A DNA stretch of 64,000 bases from Kitasatospora paranensis (GCF_039544005.1 NZ_BAABKV010000001.1:4526001-4590000); one strand, 5' to 3'. Counted from the first letter of the stretch, positions 41,122 to 50,336 are shown. Notes: generated by a model not told the origin, from the letters alone. Numbers and translations: made by a program.

Positions 41122-41751
41122 GTGGGAGCGGATTTCGAGCGGGAGTTCTCGCAGGCCTTCACCGGCAAGGGGTGGCGCACCGGGATCTCCCCTCGGGAAG
41201 CCGTCGATCGTTGGCGGCGATTCGCCGGCGACTGCACGGCCGGGTTCGCCTGGGACCTGGACGACTACCTCGACGACCTGACACTGCGGTCGGTCCTCTC
41301 GGAAGTGCTGCCGGAGTTGGCCGGCCCGGAGGCGGACGGCCTTCGCGACGCGATCGAGCGGACCGACCGGGCTGTCCGGAAGGTGCTGACCCACGAGGCG
41401 TTCACCGACTTCCCGAACGACGAGTGGTGGCTGCGGAACTGCCCGGCGTACGCGGCTCGGCGGTTCTGCGAGGAGTTCGAGTCGGCGTACGGTGTGCGGA
41501 TCCGTCCGCAGTCGCGCTTCGACGACGATGTGGCCGAACTGGCCCGGCTGACCGCCGGCGGCCTCGGGCCGGCCGACGCCTGCCTCCGCTTCCGCTCCTC
41601 GGGCCGCTCCGCCGCCACCGCGGACGGCCTGTTCCTGCGCGCCGCCAAGGAGGCCCTCGGCCTCCACCGGAAGCCCGCCGATGCTCTCTGGTCGTGGCTC
41701 ACCAAGGAGATCACCGACGCGGAGTTCCGGGCGGCCCTCGGCGACGCGTGA
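41122..41751 (+). CDS. Hypothetical protein
   Basis: 209 residues, soluble and acidic, not recognised. It has a FEREFSQAFTGKGWRTGISP start, a DLDDYLDDLTLRSVLSEVLP segment and a DEWWLRNCPAYAARRFCEEF helix. GGCAGGAGAGC precedes the GTG at 41122. It sits between two F420-dependent oxidoreductase-like genes. Confidence 0.75.
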   Translation: MGADFEREFSQAFTGKGWRTGISPREAVDRWRRFAGDCTAGFAWDLDDYLDDLTLRSVLSEVLPELAGPEADGLRDAIERTDRAVRKVLTHEAFTDFPNDEWWLRNCPAYAARRFCEEFESAYGVRIRPQSRFDDDVAELARLTAGGLGPADACLRFRSSGRSAATADGLFLRAAKEALGLHRKPADALWSWLTKEITDAEFRAALGDA

Positions 41752-41777
41752 CAGCCGCCAGGGGCAAGCACGCTGCC

Positions 41778-41789
41778 GGTATGCATACC
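41778..41789. promoter_or_regulatory. 12-bp palindrome before an LLM-type gene
   Basis: GGTATGCATACC is perfectly symmetrical and lies 32 bases before the ATG at 41822. A TAGGGT box follows at 41808-41813, seven to eight bases from the ATG, so the palindrome would sit near the -35 region of a leaderless promoter. Confidence 0.5.
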
Positions 41790-41821
41790 TTGTCGTGCTT
41801 TCGCCGCATAGGGTCGATGCC

Positions 41822-42709
41822 ATGCGACTGAGTACCGTGATCCTCCCCATCCACCGGTGGGCCGAGGGGCAGAAGATCTGGCGGCGGGCCGAGGACCTCG
41901 GCTTTCATGCGGCCTACACCTACGACCACCTCTCCTGGCGTTCCTTCCGGGACGAGCCCTGGTTCGGGGCGGTTCCGACCCTGACGGCCGCCGCGACGGC
42001 GACCGAGCGGATCCGGCTCGGGACGCTCGTCACCTCGCCGAACTTCCGGCACCCGGTGACCCTGGCCAAGGAGCTGCTGAGCGTCGACGACGTGTCGCAG
42101 GGGCGTCTGACGGTCGGCATCGGCGTCGGCGGCGTCGGCTTCGACGCGACCGCGCTGGGGCAGGAGGAGTGGTCGCCGAAGCAGCGGGCGGACCGCTTCG
42201 ACGAGTTCCTGCCGCTGCTGGACGAGCTGCTCACGAACGACGCGGTCACCCGCGAGGGCACGTACTACTCCGCGGTCGAGGCGCGGAACATCCCCGGGTG
42301 CGTGCAGCGGCCCCGGGTGCCGTTCTACGTCGCGGCGACCGGCCCGCGCGGTCTGCGGCTGGCGGCGCAGTACGGGCAGGGCTGGGTCACCTACGGCGAC
42401 CCGCGCGGACCGGCGGACGTGCCCGTGAACCAGGCCCCGGCCGTGATCGCCGCCCAGCTGGCGAAGCTGTCCGCGGCCTGCGAGGCGCAGGGCCGCGACG
42501 TCGGCGAGCTGGAGAAGATGCTGCTGCAGGGCTCCACCGCGGAGAAGCCGCTGGCCTCGCTGGACGCGTTCGTCGACTGGGCCGGCACCTACCGCGAGCT
42601 CGGGATCACCGAGCTGGTGATCCACTGGCCGGTGCCGGACTCGATCTTCGCGAACGACCTCGCGGTGTTCGAACGGATCGCCACCGAGGGCCTCGCCCAG
42701 CTCGGCTGA
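41822..42709 (+). CDS. F420-dependent LLM-class oxidoreductase
   Basis: 295 residues. A luciferase-like TIM barrel: LSTVILPIHRWAEGQ, RIRLGTLVTSPNFRHPVTLA, GIGVGGVGFD and VPFYVAATGPRGLRLAAQYG match the LLM class. It may use F420 or FMN to reduce or oxidise an unknown substrate. It is about 30% shorter in motif content and only remotely similar to the copy at 40134. A leaderless start is possible because no ribosome site precedes the ATG. Confidence 0.88.
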   Translation: MRLSTVILPIHRWAEGQKIWRRAEDLGFHAAYTYDHLSWRSFRDEPWFGAVPTLTAAATATERIRLGTLVTSPNFRHPVTLAKELLSVDDVSQGRLTVGIGVGGVGFDATALGQEEWSPKQRADRFDEFLPLLDELLTNDAVTREGTYYSAVEARNIPGCVQRPRVPFYVAATGPRGLRLAAQYGQGWVTYGDPRGPADVPVNQAPAVIAAQLAKLSAACEAQGRDVGELEKMLLQGSTAEKPLASLDAFVDWAGTYRELGITELVIHWPVPDSIFANDLAVFERIATEGLAQLG

Positions 42710-42726
42710 CCTCGATCCCGCGCTCT

Positions 42727-42767
42727 CGAACGGCCCGCCGCGGACAATCCCCGTGACGGGCCGTTCG
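42727..42767 (+). terminator. Terminator after the second LLM-type gene
   Basis: CGAACGGCCCG (42727-42737) and CGGGCCGTTCG (42757-42767) are perfect 11-bp arms around a 19-base loop, 18 bases after the stop. Confidence 0.8.
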
Positions 42768-42832
42768 GCGCTCTCCTACGCTTCGGTGGCCGCGCCGCAT
42801 CCGGTGCGGCGGACGACTGCGGGAGGGGCCGG

Positions 42833-44125
42833 ATGAGCAACGGCGGGTACGGGCAGGAACCGGGACCGGAACAGGGGTACGGGCAGGGCCCGGGGGCCGG
42901 ACCCCGGCCGGGGCAGGGCCCCGGGCAGTGGCAGCCGGGCGGTCCGGCCTACGGTCCCGGGGCGATACCCGGCCCGGGACCGTACGGGTGGCCCTACGAG
43001 GCGTACGCGCCGAAGCCGGGCGTCGTGCCGCTGCGCCCACTGGGGGTCGGCGACATCCTCTCCGGGGTCTTCGCGAGCCTGCGCAACCACGCCGCGGCGC
43101 TGTACCTCCCGCTCCTCTGGGTGGTCCTGGCCGGTGTGGCGCTGATGGCGGCCTGCGGCGTCGTCGCCGCCGCCACGCTCGGCGGGGTCCTCGACGCGGT
43201 GCGCACACAGCGGGGTCTCACCGGCGCCGAGGCCGGCTCGCTCGTCGCGGTGCTGGCGGGTACCGCCCTGCTGCTGTTCCTCTGCTTCCTGGTGATGTTC
43301 ACCGTCTCCGCGGCCACCGCCACGGTCGTGGTGCGCCACGCCGTCGTCGGCCGCAGGCCGACCGCCCGTCAGGTGTGGGCGGAGGCACGGCCGGTGCTGT
43401 GGCGGGTCCTGGGATCCCAGCTGCTCATCGGCGCCGTCGGGTTCGCCCTCATGCTGGGCTCTCTCCTGCTGTTCGCCCTGCTCGGCCTCCTGGCGCACAG
43501 CGTGCTGGTGCCGGTGTTCGGGCTGCTCCTGCTGGTGCCGGGCTGGGGAGCGGCGATGTACGTCCAGGTGCGGCTGGTCCTGGACGTCCCCGTTCTGGTG
43601 ATGGAGGAGGCGTCGGTGGTCGCCGCCGCCCGCCGGGCCTGGCGGCTGAACGAGGGCGCCTGGTGGCGCAGCCTCGGCATTCCGTACCTGGTGAACCTGA
43701 TCGGGTCGACGGTCGGCCAGTTCGTGATCGCGCCGTTCGTCATCGTCGGGATGTTCGTCATGATGACCGGCCTGGTGCAGGACCCGGCGTCGACGGACGG
43801 GAGCGGTCCGACCCTCGACCCCGCCGCACTCGTCGTCACGGTGGTCCTGGTGGCGATCGGCATGATCGCCGGTACCGCACTGACCATGCCGTTGACACCG
43901 CTCACCAACGCCCTGCTCTACATCGACCGGCGGATCCGGCGGGAGAGTCTGGACGTGGCCCTGGCGGCCGCGGCGGGCGTGGCCCCGCGCCCGCAGCCTG
44001 CCGCGCCGGGTACCGCACCCGGTACCGCGCCGGGGACTCCGCCCGCCGGAGCCGGACCGGACGCTCCGGCCGACGCCCCGCAGGACGCTCCGGAGAAGGG
44101 GGCGCAGGGCACGCCGGAGGAGTGA
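42833..44125 (+). CDS. Multi-pass membrane protein with Gly/Tyr/Pro tails
   Basis: 430 residues. A Gly/Tyr/Gln/Pro-rich N-terminus (~60 residues), six helices in pairs (LPLLWVVLAGVALMAACGVV; LVAVLAGTALLLFLCFLVMF; LLIGAVGFALMLGSLLLFAL; SVLVPVFGLLLLVPGWGAAM; a VIAPFVIVGMFVMMTGL segment; LVVTVVLVAIGMIAGTALTM) and a Pro/Ala C-terminal tail. The loop YVQVRLVLDVPVLVMEEASV is like GPDPase-membrane-domain/DUF7847-type proteins. GGGAGGGG precedes the ATG at 42833. Function unknown. Confidence 0.75.
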   Translation: MSNGGYGQEPGPEQGYGQGPGAGPRPGQGPGQWQPGGPAYGPGAIPGPGPYGWPYEAYAPKPGVVPLRPLGVGDILSGVFASLRNHAAALYLPLLWVVLAGVALMAACGVVAAATLGGVLDAVRTQRGLTGAEAGSLVAVLAGTALLLFLCFLVMFTVSAATATVVVRHAVVGRRPTARQVWAEARPVLWRVLGSQLLIGAVGFALMLGSLLLFALLGLLAHSVLVPVFGLLLLVPGWGAAMYVQVRLVLDVPVLVMEEASVVAAARRAWRLNEGAWWRSLGIPYLVNLIGSTVGQFVIAPFVIVGMFVMMTGLVQDPASTDGSGPTLDPAALVVTVVLVAIGMIAGTALTMPLTPLTNALLYIDRRIRRESLDVALAAAAGVAPRPQPAAPGTAPGTAPGTPPAGAGPDAPADAPQDAPEKGAQGTPEE

Positions 44126-44184
44126 GGGCGGCCCGTTGCGGTTCGGTCACGACGTGTCCGACATGCGTGCAGGTCGGGCAGATT

Positions 44185-44214
44185 GTCTCGATCAACTCGG
44201 TTGTTGGCCGAGAC
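44185..44214. other. Stem-loop after the membrane protein gene
   Basis: GTCTCG (44185-44190) and CGAGAC (44209-44214) enclose CAAC-TCG-GTTG, so a double-stem hairpin forms. It is 60 bases after the stop of 42833-44125 and before the four-gene cluster. It may end the first transcript. Confidence 0.45.
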
Positions 44215-44325
44215 TGTTCGCTCTCATAATTCTCTCACCGTGCGGTGACCTGGTCGGATGGCGGCAGACGGGGGCCCGCCTCCACCTGCACGGGCCACCT
44301 AATTCGTCAGTTGTGGGGGAGTTCC

Positions 44326-45222
44326 TTGACCGCGCCCGAAAACGCGCCACCGGTGATGCCCGAGCCGGATCCCGACGTCGTGCCCGCGCCGCTGCCCGGT
44401 GAGCCGGCCGCGGCCGGGGCCGGCACTCCGGACGGGGGCCCGGCCGGCGGTCCGACCGGGGCTCCGGCCGGTGTCGGCCGGATGCCGCGGGCCCTGTCCG
44501 TGGCCCTCGCGACGGCCGGGCTGCTCGCGGTCACGGCCGCCAGCGCCACCGTGACCGTGGCGGTCGGCCGCCCCGACGGAACCCCGCGCGCCGTGGCGGC
44601 CGCCCCGTCGGCCACCGCCTCGGCCTCCGCCTCGCCGTCGGGCGCGGCCGCGAGCCCGTCGGCCGCGGCCTCGTCGGCGGCACCCGCACCGGCCCCGAGC
44701 AGCACGGTGCACGGCACCGTCTCCGGCGGAATCCACGGCGGTGACCTGCGCTACTTCCTGCTGCCGATGCCGGCCGGCGCCGAGTCGTACGGCTCCGCGG
44801 ACGGCACCACCCTGAGCACGAAGGACGTTGCCGCCCAGTTCAGCAACGCGGACGAGATGCCGTCGATCCTCAGCTCGTACGGCTACCGGGACGACGCCGC
44901 CGAACGGCGCTACCGCACGGTCGACGGCAGCTCCGAGGTGCACGTCCGCCTGCTGCGCTTCAAGAGCCGCCAGATGGCCAAGGCCTTCGCCGACGGCTCC
45001 AAGTACAGCTCCGCGCACCCGTTCGACATCGACGGCGACTCCAGCGCCCAGGGCTACATGATGAAGCCCGAACAGGAGGCCTGGACCGGCGAGATGGTCG
45101 GCATCTCGTTCTCCGGTGACATCGAGTACGAGGTCACCGTCGATGTGAAGGGCACGCCCGACAAGGCCCTGCTGGTCGACGCGATGCGGCGTCAGCGCGA
45201 GCGGCTGGCCTCCGGTGGCTGA
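44326..45222 (+). CDS. Type II membrane protein, member 1 of a four-paralogue cluster
   Basis: 298 residues. A Pro/Ala-rich cytoplasmic tail, one membrane helix (LSVALATAGLLAVTAASATV), a Ser/Ala linker and a ~160-residue extracytoplasmic domain beginning GGDLRYFLLPMPAG. The domain has YRTVDGSSEVHVRLLRFKSR and ends in DAMRRQRERLASGG. Shared motifs with the next three genes are an 'R-x-LLLP-x-P'-like start, an amphipathic strand before 'LLRF', and a 'G-D/E-(I/V)' strand before a final helix. GGGGGAG lies before the TTG at 44326, the only start fitting this frame. No function is known to me. Confidence 0.78.
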   Translation: MTAPENAPPVMPEPDPDVVPAPLPGEPAAAGAGTPDGGPAGGPTGAPAGVGRMPRALSVALATAGLLAVTAASATVTVAVGRPDGTPRAVAAAPSATASASASPSGAAASPSAAASSAAPAPAPSSTVHGTVSGGIHGGDLRYFLLPMPAGAESYGSADGTTLSTKDVAAQFSNADEMPSILSSYGYRDDAAERRYRTVDGSSEVHVRLLRFKSRQMAKAFADGSKYSSAHPFDIDGDSSAQGYMMKPEQEAWTGEMVGISFSGDIEYEVTVDVKGTPDKALLVDAMRRQRERLASGG

Positions 45223-45274
45223 GCGCGCGCCGGACCAGCAGCCGGCCTCCTTCCCCGCCGATCTGGAGCACCCC

Positions 45275-46165
45275 GTGACCACCGAGATCCCGGTGCCGGG
45301 GGCCGCCGCGACACCGCCGCCGCCCGCCGAACCGCCCCTCGTCGAACCGCTCGTCGTCGAGCCGTCCTCCGCCACGGCGTCGCCCGCCGAGCCGTCCGTC
45401 GAGCCGCCGGTCGAGCCGCCGGTCGGGTCCGAGGTGCTTGAGGCCGGCCCGGACCGGCCGGCCCGGCCGCGCCGCCGCCTCGGCACCGCCCGCCTCCTGC
45501 TGGTGGCCGCCGTGCTCGGTCCGGTGATCGGCGCCGGCGTCGGCTACACCGTGCAGGCCCTCCGGCCGCCGACGCCGCTGCCCCCGCTGGCCGTCGGCCC
45601 GCTGACCTACCCCTCGGTTCCGCTCGACGCCGCGGCCGCCGCTGCGGCCGCGCCCAAGCCGCTGAACATCGACGGTGACCTGCGCAAGCTGCTGATCGAC
45701 CGTCCGGCCGGCACCGAGGAGTGGGACAACTACGAGCACGGCACGGCAGCCGGCTGGCTCACCGCCGGCGACAAGGCGCTGTCCTACGGCAACTCCGGCA
45801 AGCAGTTCCGCAGCCTGCTGTACGACGGCTTCCGCCGGGATGCCTACCTGGCGTTCAGCCGCGGCGAGACGCACTACCGGGTCGAGCTCATCCAGTTCGG
45901 CCCCGACGACATCTCCGCCGGTACGTCGAGCTGGATGATCACCGTGCCGGACAACGGCGGCACGATCCCCGGTACGGCCTCCGGCTACTACTCGGCGCCC
46001 CGCGAGCCGGAGCACTACGACGACAGCACCGAGACGTACTACTACGGCCTGGCGACCGCCAGGCGCGGCTCGGTGGTCATGCGGATCAGCGTCTACTCGC
46101 CGAGCCCGGTCGACGCCAACGAGCTCAAGGATCTGGCCACGCGGCAGTGGGAGAGGCTGAAGTGA
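45275..46165 (+). CDS. Type II membrane protein, member 2 of the four-paralogue cluster
   Basis: 296 residues from GTG 45275 (GGAG six bases upstream); a GTG at 45215 overlapping the previous gene is an alternative. Layout: Pro/Glu/Val-rich tail, helix (LLLVAAVLGPVIGAGVGYTV), domain starting INIDGDLRKLLIDRP-like, a middle FSRGETHYRVELIQFGPDD strand matching the 'LLRF' segment of member 1, and a final RISVYSPSPVDANELKDLAT helix. Sequence identity among members is low but the order of motifs is kept. The stop overlaps the next start. Confidence 0.78.
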   Translation: MTTEIPVPGAAATPPPPAEPPLVEPLVVEPSSATASPAEPSVEPPVEPPVGSEVLEAGPDRPARPRRRLGTARLLLVAAVLGPVIGAGVGYTVQALRPPTPLPPLAVGPLTYPSVPLDAAAAAAAAPKPLNIDGDLRKLLIDRPAGTEEWDNYEHGTAAGWLTAGDKALSYGNSGKQFRSLLYDGFRRDAYLAFSRGETHYRVELIQFGPDDISAGTSSWMITVPDNGGTIPGTASGYYSAPREPEHYDDSTETYYYGLATARRGSVVMRISVYSPSPVDANELKDLATRQWERLK

Positions 46166-47136
46166 GCGACACCGCAGTGAACCCGCCCGGTGGCCCCGCG
46201 CCGCTGGAGTCCCCGGCCGTCCCGCCGGAGACCGCCGCCCACCCGGTGCCGGCGGATGCCGACGCGCCCTCCACCGACGTGCCGGCCGAGACCGCACCGC
46301 TGGCCGACGCCCCTCCTGCCGACGCGCCCCTCGCGGACGCGCCCGTCGAGGACGCGCCCGTCGAGGACGCGCCTGTCCTGGAGGTTCCCCCGGCTGCCCG
46401 ACGGCGGCCGTCGTTCGCCGTCCGCGCCACCGCCGCCGTCGTGGCCGCGGCCCTGGTGGGCGTCGGCATCGGCGTCGGCATCCTGAAGGTGCGCTACGAC
46501 GACGAGCCCGTCGTCGCCGCGGGCCCCACCGCCGCCGCGCCCGGCCCCTCCGCGAGCCCCGCCTTCGGTGCCAAGTCCAACGGCACGCACTTCGGTTCGT
46601 TCCGCGACCTGCTGCTGCCCGTGCCGGACGGTTACCGGCTCGGCCCGGACGCGGGCGCCTACGGCAACGACACCGAACTGACCGAGGCACAGCGCAAGTC
46701 CTGGATGGAGGACGAGATCCGCGGGCTTCCGACGAAGCTTCAGGACTCGCTCCGCAAGGTCTGGCAGGACACCCCGCTCAAGGGCGGCGGCGTCCGCAGT
46801 CTGGCCGCGAGCGACGACACGCTCGTCGCGACCGTCTGGCTGCTCCAGTACCACCAGGCCGCCGTGAAGGCGGACGACGCCTGGGTGTCCACCCTCGGCT
46901 CGGACACCGGGCTGTTCCGGCTGGGCCCGCAGGTCCCGGGCCACACCGAGGCGCACTGCTACCTCCCGGCCCTGCCGCCCGGGTCGGAGGTCGACAGCCT
47001 GCAGTGCTCGGCCGCGCTGGGCGACCTGCGCGTGGTCTTCCAGGTGGACGGCGTGGCCCCGCTGCCGAAGGACAGACTCGTCACCCTCTTCGCCGAACAG
47101 CTCGACCGGCTGGCCATCCCCGGAGCGACCGCATGA
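46162..47136 (+). CDS. Type II membrane protein, member 3 of the four-paralogue cluster
   Basis: 324 residues. The tail holds near-repeats ADAPLADAPVEDAPVEDAPV, then a helix (AVRATAAVVAAALVGVGIGV) and a domain starting THFGSFRDLLLPVPDGY. The middle strand is DDTLVATVWLLQYHQAAVKA. Two cysteines (HCYLPAL and LQCSAAL) may form a disulfide. It ends in a QLDRLAIPG helix. GTG at 46162 overlaps the previous stop and GGGAGAGG precedes it. Its stop overlaps the next start (ATGA), so translation is coupled. Confidence 0.8.
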   Translation: MSDTAVNPPGGPAPLESPAVPPETAAHPVPADADAPSTDVPAETAPLADAPPADAPLADAPVEDAPVEDAPVLEVPPAARRRPSFAVRATAAVVAAALVGVGIGVGILKVRYDDEPVVAAGPTAAAPGPSASPAFGAKSNGTHFGSFRDLLLPVPDGYRLGPDAGAYGNDTELTEAQRKSWMEDEIRGLPTKLQDSLRKVWQDTPLKGGGVRSLAASDDTLVATVWLLQYHQAAVKADDAWVSTLGSDTGLFRLGPQVPGHTEAHCYLPALPPGSEVDSLQCSAALGDLRVVFQVDGVAPLPKDRLVTLFAEQLDRLAIPGATA

Positions 47137-48233
47137 CCGAGACCACCCGGCCGACCGCCGACGGTGCCGCCGAGCCCGTGCCGGCCGCACTCGACCTCAC
47201 CAAGCCCGCCCTGACGGAACCCGCTCCGGCGGCCGTTCCCGTTCCCGCTCCCGAGCCCGCGGAGCCCGCCACCGTGGCTCCGCAGGACCAGGACGACCGG
47301 GCCGAAGCACCGGCTCCGGCCCCGGCTCCGGCCGAGGACTCGGCGTCCGCTCCGGCGCCGGCCCCGGACCCGTACGCGGTGTGGGCCGACCGCACCGTCC
47401 TGGACGAGGCCGCGGCCGCCGCCCGGAAGCAGCGCCGCGGTGCGCTGCTGCGCTGGGGTGCGGCCGCACTGATCCTCGTCCTGACCGGCACCGGTGCGGC
47501 GCTGGCGGTCACCGCACCGGACCGGACGGACCTCCCCGGGCTCGCCACGCCCAACGACGGTCGCTACGCCTTCCCCGTGCTGACGCTGCCCCAGCTGCCC
47601 TCCGGCAGTCCGGCGCCCAGCACCACCGAGGCGAAGGGCCGTCACTTCGCTGACCTGCGCGGGCTGCTCCTCCCGGCGCCCCGCGGCGCCGCGGAGGCCG
47701 TGCCGTCGCCGACCGCGTCCGCCCCGGGCGCGAGCCCGAGCGCGGCGGTGCACCCGAGCGCCCCCGCGAGTGCGCCGGCCCTGCCCTACGCGGACGTCCC
47801 GTGGCTCGCCTGCGGGGACTTCGCCAAGGGCGACCGCGCCGCCGACAAGATCACCCAGGCGATCTCCGAGTACGGCTGCCGGGCCGCCACCCGGCGGGTG
47901 TGGACGGCCGCGGACGGCACCAGGACGGAGATCTGGCTGTTCCGCCTCGGCTCCCGGACCGAGGCGACCGGCATGTACGGCGCCCTGGCCGACTCCGGTC
48001 CGAAGGACCAGCCGCAGCTCCAGCTGGACATCCTGGACCTCGACCCGACGCTGCCGGCAGGTGTGGTGAACACCCGCTCCACGGCGGAGAAGGTGGCCGG
48101 CCTCCCCACGGTCAGGACGACCACGATGACCCAGGGCGACGTCGTCGCGAGCATCGCGATGGTGAACCCCAAGGGCGTGCCGTTCCAGCCGTACCGGCAG
48201 GTGTCCGTGCTGCAGTGGCAGCTGCTCGGCTGA
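47133..48233 (+). CDS. Type II membrane protein, member 4 of the four-paralogue cluster
   Basis: 366 residues. A long Ala/Pro/Glu tail (~85 residues), a helix (LLRWGAAALILVLTGTGAAL), a domain starting RHFADLRGLLLPAPRG, a low-complexity Ser/Ala insert, then ACGDFAKGD ... EYGCRAATRRVWTAADGTRT with two cysteines, EIWLFRLGSRTEATGMYGAL, and a TQGDVVASIAMV strand. The final helix is QVSVLQWQLLG. Compared with members 1-3 it has the inserted linker. The ATG at 47133 overlaps the preceding stop. Confidence 0.8.
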   Translation: MTETTRPTADGAAEPVPAALDLTKPALTEPAPAAVPVPAPEPAEPATVAPQDQDDRAEAPAPAPAPAEDSASAPAPAPDPYAVWADRTVLDEAAAAARKQRRGALLRWGAAALILVLTGTGAALAVTAPDRTDLPGLATPNDGRYAFPVLTLPQLPSGSPAPSTTEAKGRHFADLRGLLLPAPRGAAEAVPSPTASAPGASPSAAVHPSAPASAPALPYADVPWLACGDFAKGDRAADKITQAISEYGCRAATRRVWTAADGTRTEIWLFRLGSRTEATGMYGALADSGPKDQPQLQLDILDLDPTLPAGVVNTRSTAEKVAGLPTVRTTTMTQGDVVASIAMVNPKGVPFQPYRQVSVLQWQLLG

Positions 48234-48270
48234 CGGCGTCGCACCGGCGGAACGGCGGCCGGACGGCCGC

Positions 48271-48302
48271 GGCGGGCGCGTCCCCTAGGGGACACGCCCG
48301 CC
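48271..48302 (+). terminator. Terminator of the four-paralogue cluster
   Basis: GGCGGGCGCGTCCCC (48271-48285) and GGGGACACGCCCGCC (48288-48302) pair with one mismatch; the real loop is a little larger than the two bases between the arms. It lies 38 bases after the last stop. Confidence 0.82.
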
Positions 48303-48375
48303 GTGTCATCCCGAAGCATCAGGACAGGCTCGTCATCCCAGCTCATTCCCGTGAGGGCGCCGCACCACTACGTTG

Positions 48376-49434
48376 ATGACCGTGTCCACTGTCATCGCAA
48401 CGGACGGCCTCACCAAGAGGTTCCCCCGGGTCACCGCCCTCGACCAGCTGACCGTAGAGGTGCAGCCCGGGGTGGTAGGCCTGGTCGGAGCCAACGGCGC
48501 GGGCAAGTCCACCCTGATCAAGATCCTGCTGGGGCTCTCCCCGGCCACCTCCGGCACCGGCCGGGTGCTCGGCCTGGACATCGCGACCGAGGGCGCGGCG
48601 ATCCGCGAGCGGGTCGGCTACATGCCCGAGCACGACTGCCTCCCGCCGGACGTCTCCGCCACCGAGTTCACGGTGCACGTGGCCCGGATGTCCGGCCTGC
48701 CGCCGGCCGCGGCCCGCGAGCGCACCGCCGACATCCTGCGCCACGTCGGCCTGTACGAGGAGCGCTACCGCCCGATGGGCGGCTACTCGACGGGCATGAA
48801 GCAGCGGGTGAAGCTGGCCCAGGCGCTGGTGCACGACCCGGAGCTGGTGCTCCTCGACGAGCCCACCAACGGCCTGGACCCGGTCGGCCGGGACGACATG
48901 CTGGAGCTGATCCGCCGGGTCCACACGGACTTCGGCATCTCGGTGCTGGTCACCACGCACCTGCTGGGCGAGCTGGAGCGCACCTGCGACCACCTGGTGG
49001 TCATCGACGGCGGCAAGCTGCTGCGGTCGTCCTCCACCGCCTCGTTCACGGAGGCCACCCAGCTGCTCGCGGTCGAGGTCACCGACCACCCGGAGGACGC
49101 CCTGCCCGACCCGGACGCCGCCGTCCGCGAGCGGCTCACCGCGGCCGGGCTGTCCGTGCGCTCCGGCGGCTCCCGCGTGCTGCTGGTCGAGATCGCCGGG
49201 GACGACACGTACGACGCCGTGCGCGACGCCGTCGCCGACCTCGGGCTCGGCCTCGTCCGCCTGGAGCAGCGCCGCCACCGGGTCGCCGAGATCTTCGGTG
49301 CCCGCGCGGACGCCGACGTCGACGACACCGCCCCCGCCGGTCCCGCCCCCGCCGGTCCCGGCCCCGCCTTCGGCCCCAGCGCCGCCGACCACGCCGAGCT
49401 GACGGGAGGTCCCGCCGATGCCGCAGTCTCCTGA
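48376..49434 (+). CDS. ABC transporter ATPase (pair 1)
   Basis: 352 residues. Walker A GANGAGKST, signature YSTGMKQRVKLAQAL and Walker B LVLLDEPTNGLDPVG identify an ABC-2-type ATPase. A ~60-residue Pro/Ala C-terminal tail follows a small extra domain. The start may be ATG 48376 or GTG 48382; a TACGTT box seven bases before 48382 would suit a leaderless GTG. The permease gene overlaps its end. Confidence 0.92.
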   Translation: MTVSTVIATDGLTKRFPRVTALDQLTVEVQPGVVGLVGANGAGKSTLIKILLGLSPATSGTGRVLGLDIATEGAAIRERVGYMPEHDCLPPDVSATEFTVHVARMSGLPPAAARERTADILRHVGLYEERYRPMGGYSTGMKQRVKLAQALVHDPELVLLDEPTNGLDPVGRDDMLELIRRVHTDFGISVLVTTHLLGELERTCDHLVVIDGGKLLRSSSTASFTEATQLLAVEVTDHPEDALPDPDAAVRERLTAAGLSVRSGGSRVLLVEIAGDDTYDAVRDAVADLGLGLVRLEQRRHRVAEIFGARADADVDDTAPAGPAPAGPGPAFGPSAADHAELTGGPADAAVS

Positions 49435-50328
49435 CGCCCCCGTCACCGCCCCCGCCGACGGCGGAGTGATCCACAACATCGGGTACCGCCGCTACGAGGG
49501 CCCCCGGCTCGGTCGCGGCTACGCGACCCGCTCGCTGTACGAGCAGAGCCTGCGCGGCGCGTTCGGCCTCGGCCGCTCCGGCCGGTCCAAGGTGCTGCCG
49601 ATGGCGATGCTGGCCGTGCCGACGCTGATCGCCCTGGTCGTGGTCGCCGTGCAGATCTTCGTCGGCCGGAAGGATCCGCTGGTCGACTACGTCGAGTACC
49701 TCAACGCCACCGGCCTGATGATCGGGATCTTCGTGGCCTCGCAGGCCCCGGTCATGCTCTCCCGGGATCTGCGGCACCACACCGTGCCGCTGTACTTCTC
49801 CCGGCCGATCACCCGGGCCGACTACGTCCGGGCCAAGTTCGCGGCCATGACGAGCGCCCTGCTGATCGTGATGGTCGTGCCGATGCTCGTGCTGTACCTC
49901 GGCTCGATCCTCGGCAGGCAGAGCATCGGGCACCACTCCCTGCACCTGCTGTACGGGCTCGTCGCCGCCCTGCTCTACGCCCTGCTGCTCTCCTCGATCG
50001 CCCTGCTGATCGCGGCCGCAACGCCCCGCCGGGGCTTCGGCGTCGCCGCGATCATGGGCGTCCTGGTGATCAGCAACATCGTGGCGGGCATCGTCTACAG
50101 CCTCAACGGCGGCGAGTGGTCGGAGCCCCCGCGTCCGCGAACTGGGCCGCGCTGCTCTCGCCGGCGATGCTCGTCGACGGCTTCATCAACCAGCTGTTCG
50201 GTCTGGTCGTCAACTCGAAGGTGGTGCACGCCCCGGGCCCGTTCGCCCTGCTGGTCTTCGGCGCCGAGATCGTGCTGCTGACCGTCGCCTGCTACTGGTT
50301 CACCGACCGCCGCTACCGGAAGATCTGA
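49418..50328 (+). CDS. ABC-2-type permease (pair 1; one-base frameshift)
   Basis: About 303 residues after correction. Six helices (MAMLAVPTLIALVVVAVQIF; a LMIGIFVASQAPVML segment; LLIVMVVPMLVLYLGSIL; LLYGLVAALLYALLLSSIAL; GFGVAAIMGVLVISNIVAGI; a FALLVFGAEIVLLTVACYWF end). DLRHHTVPLYFSRPITRADY is the loop typical of ABC-2 permeases. One extra base in the C run 50126-50130 joins LNGGEWSE to PASANWAALLSP. GGGAGG precedes the ATG at 49418, which overlaps the ATPase gene. Confidence 0.9.
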
Positions 50329-50336
50329 GGCTCGAC

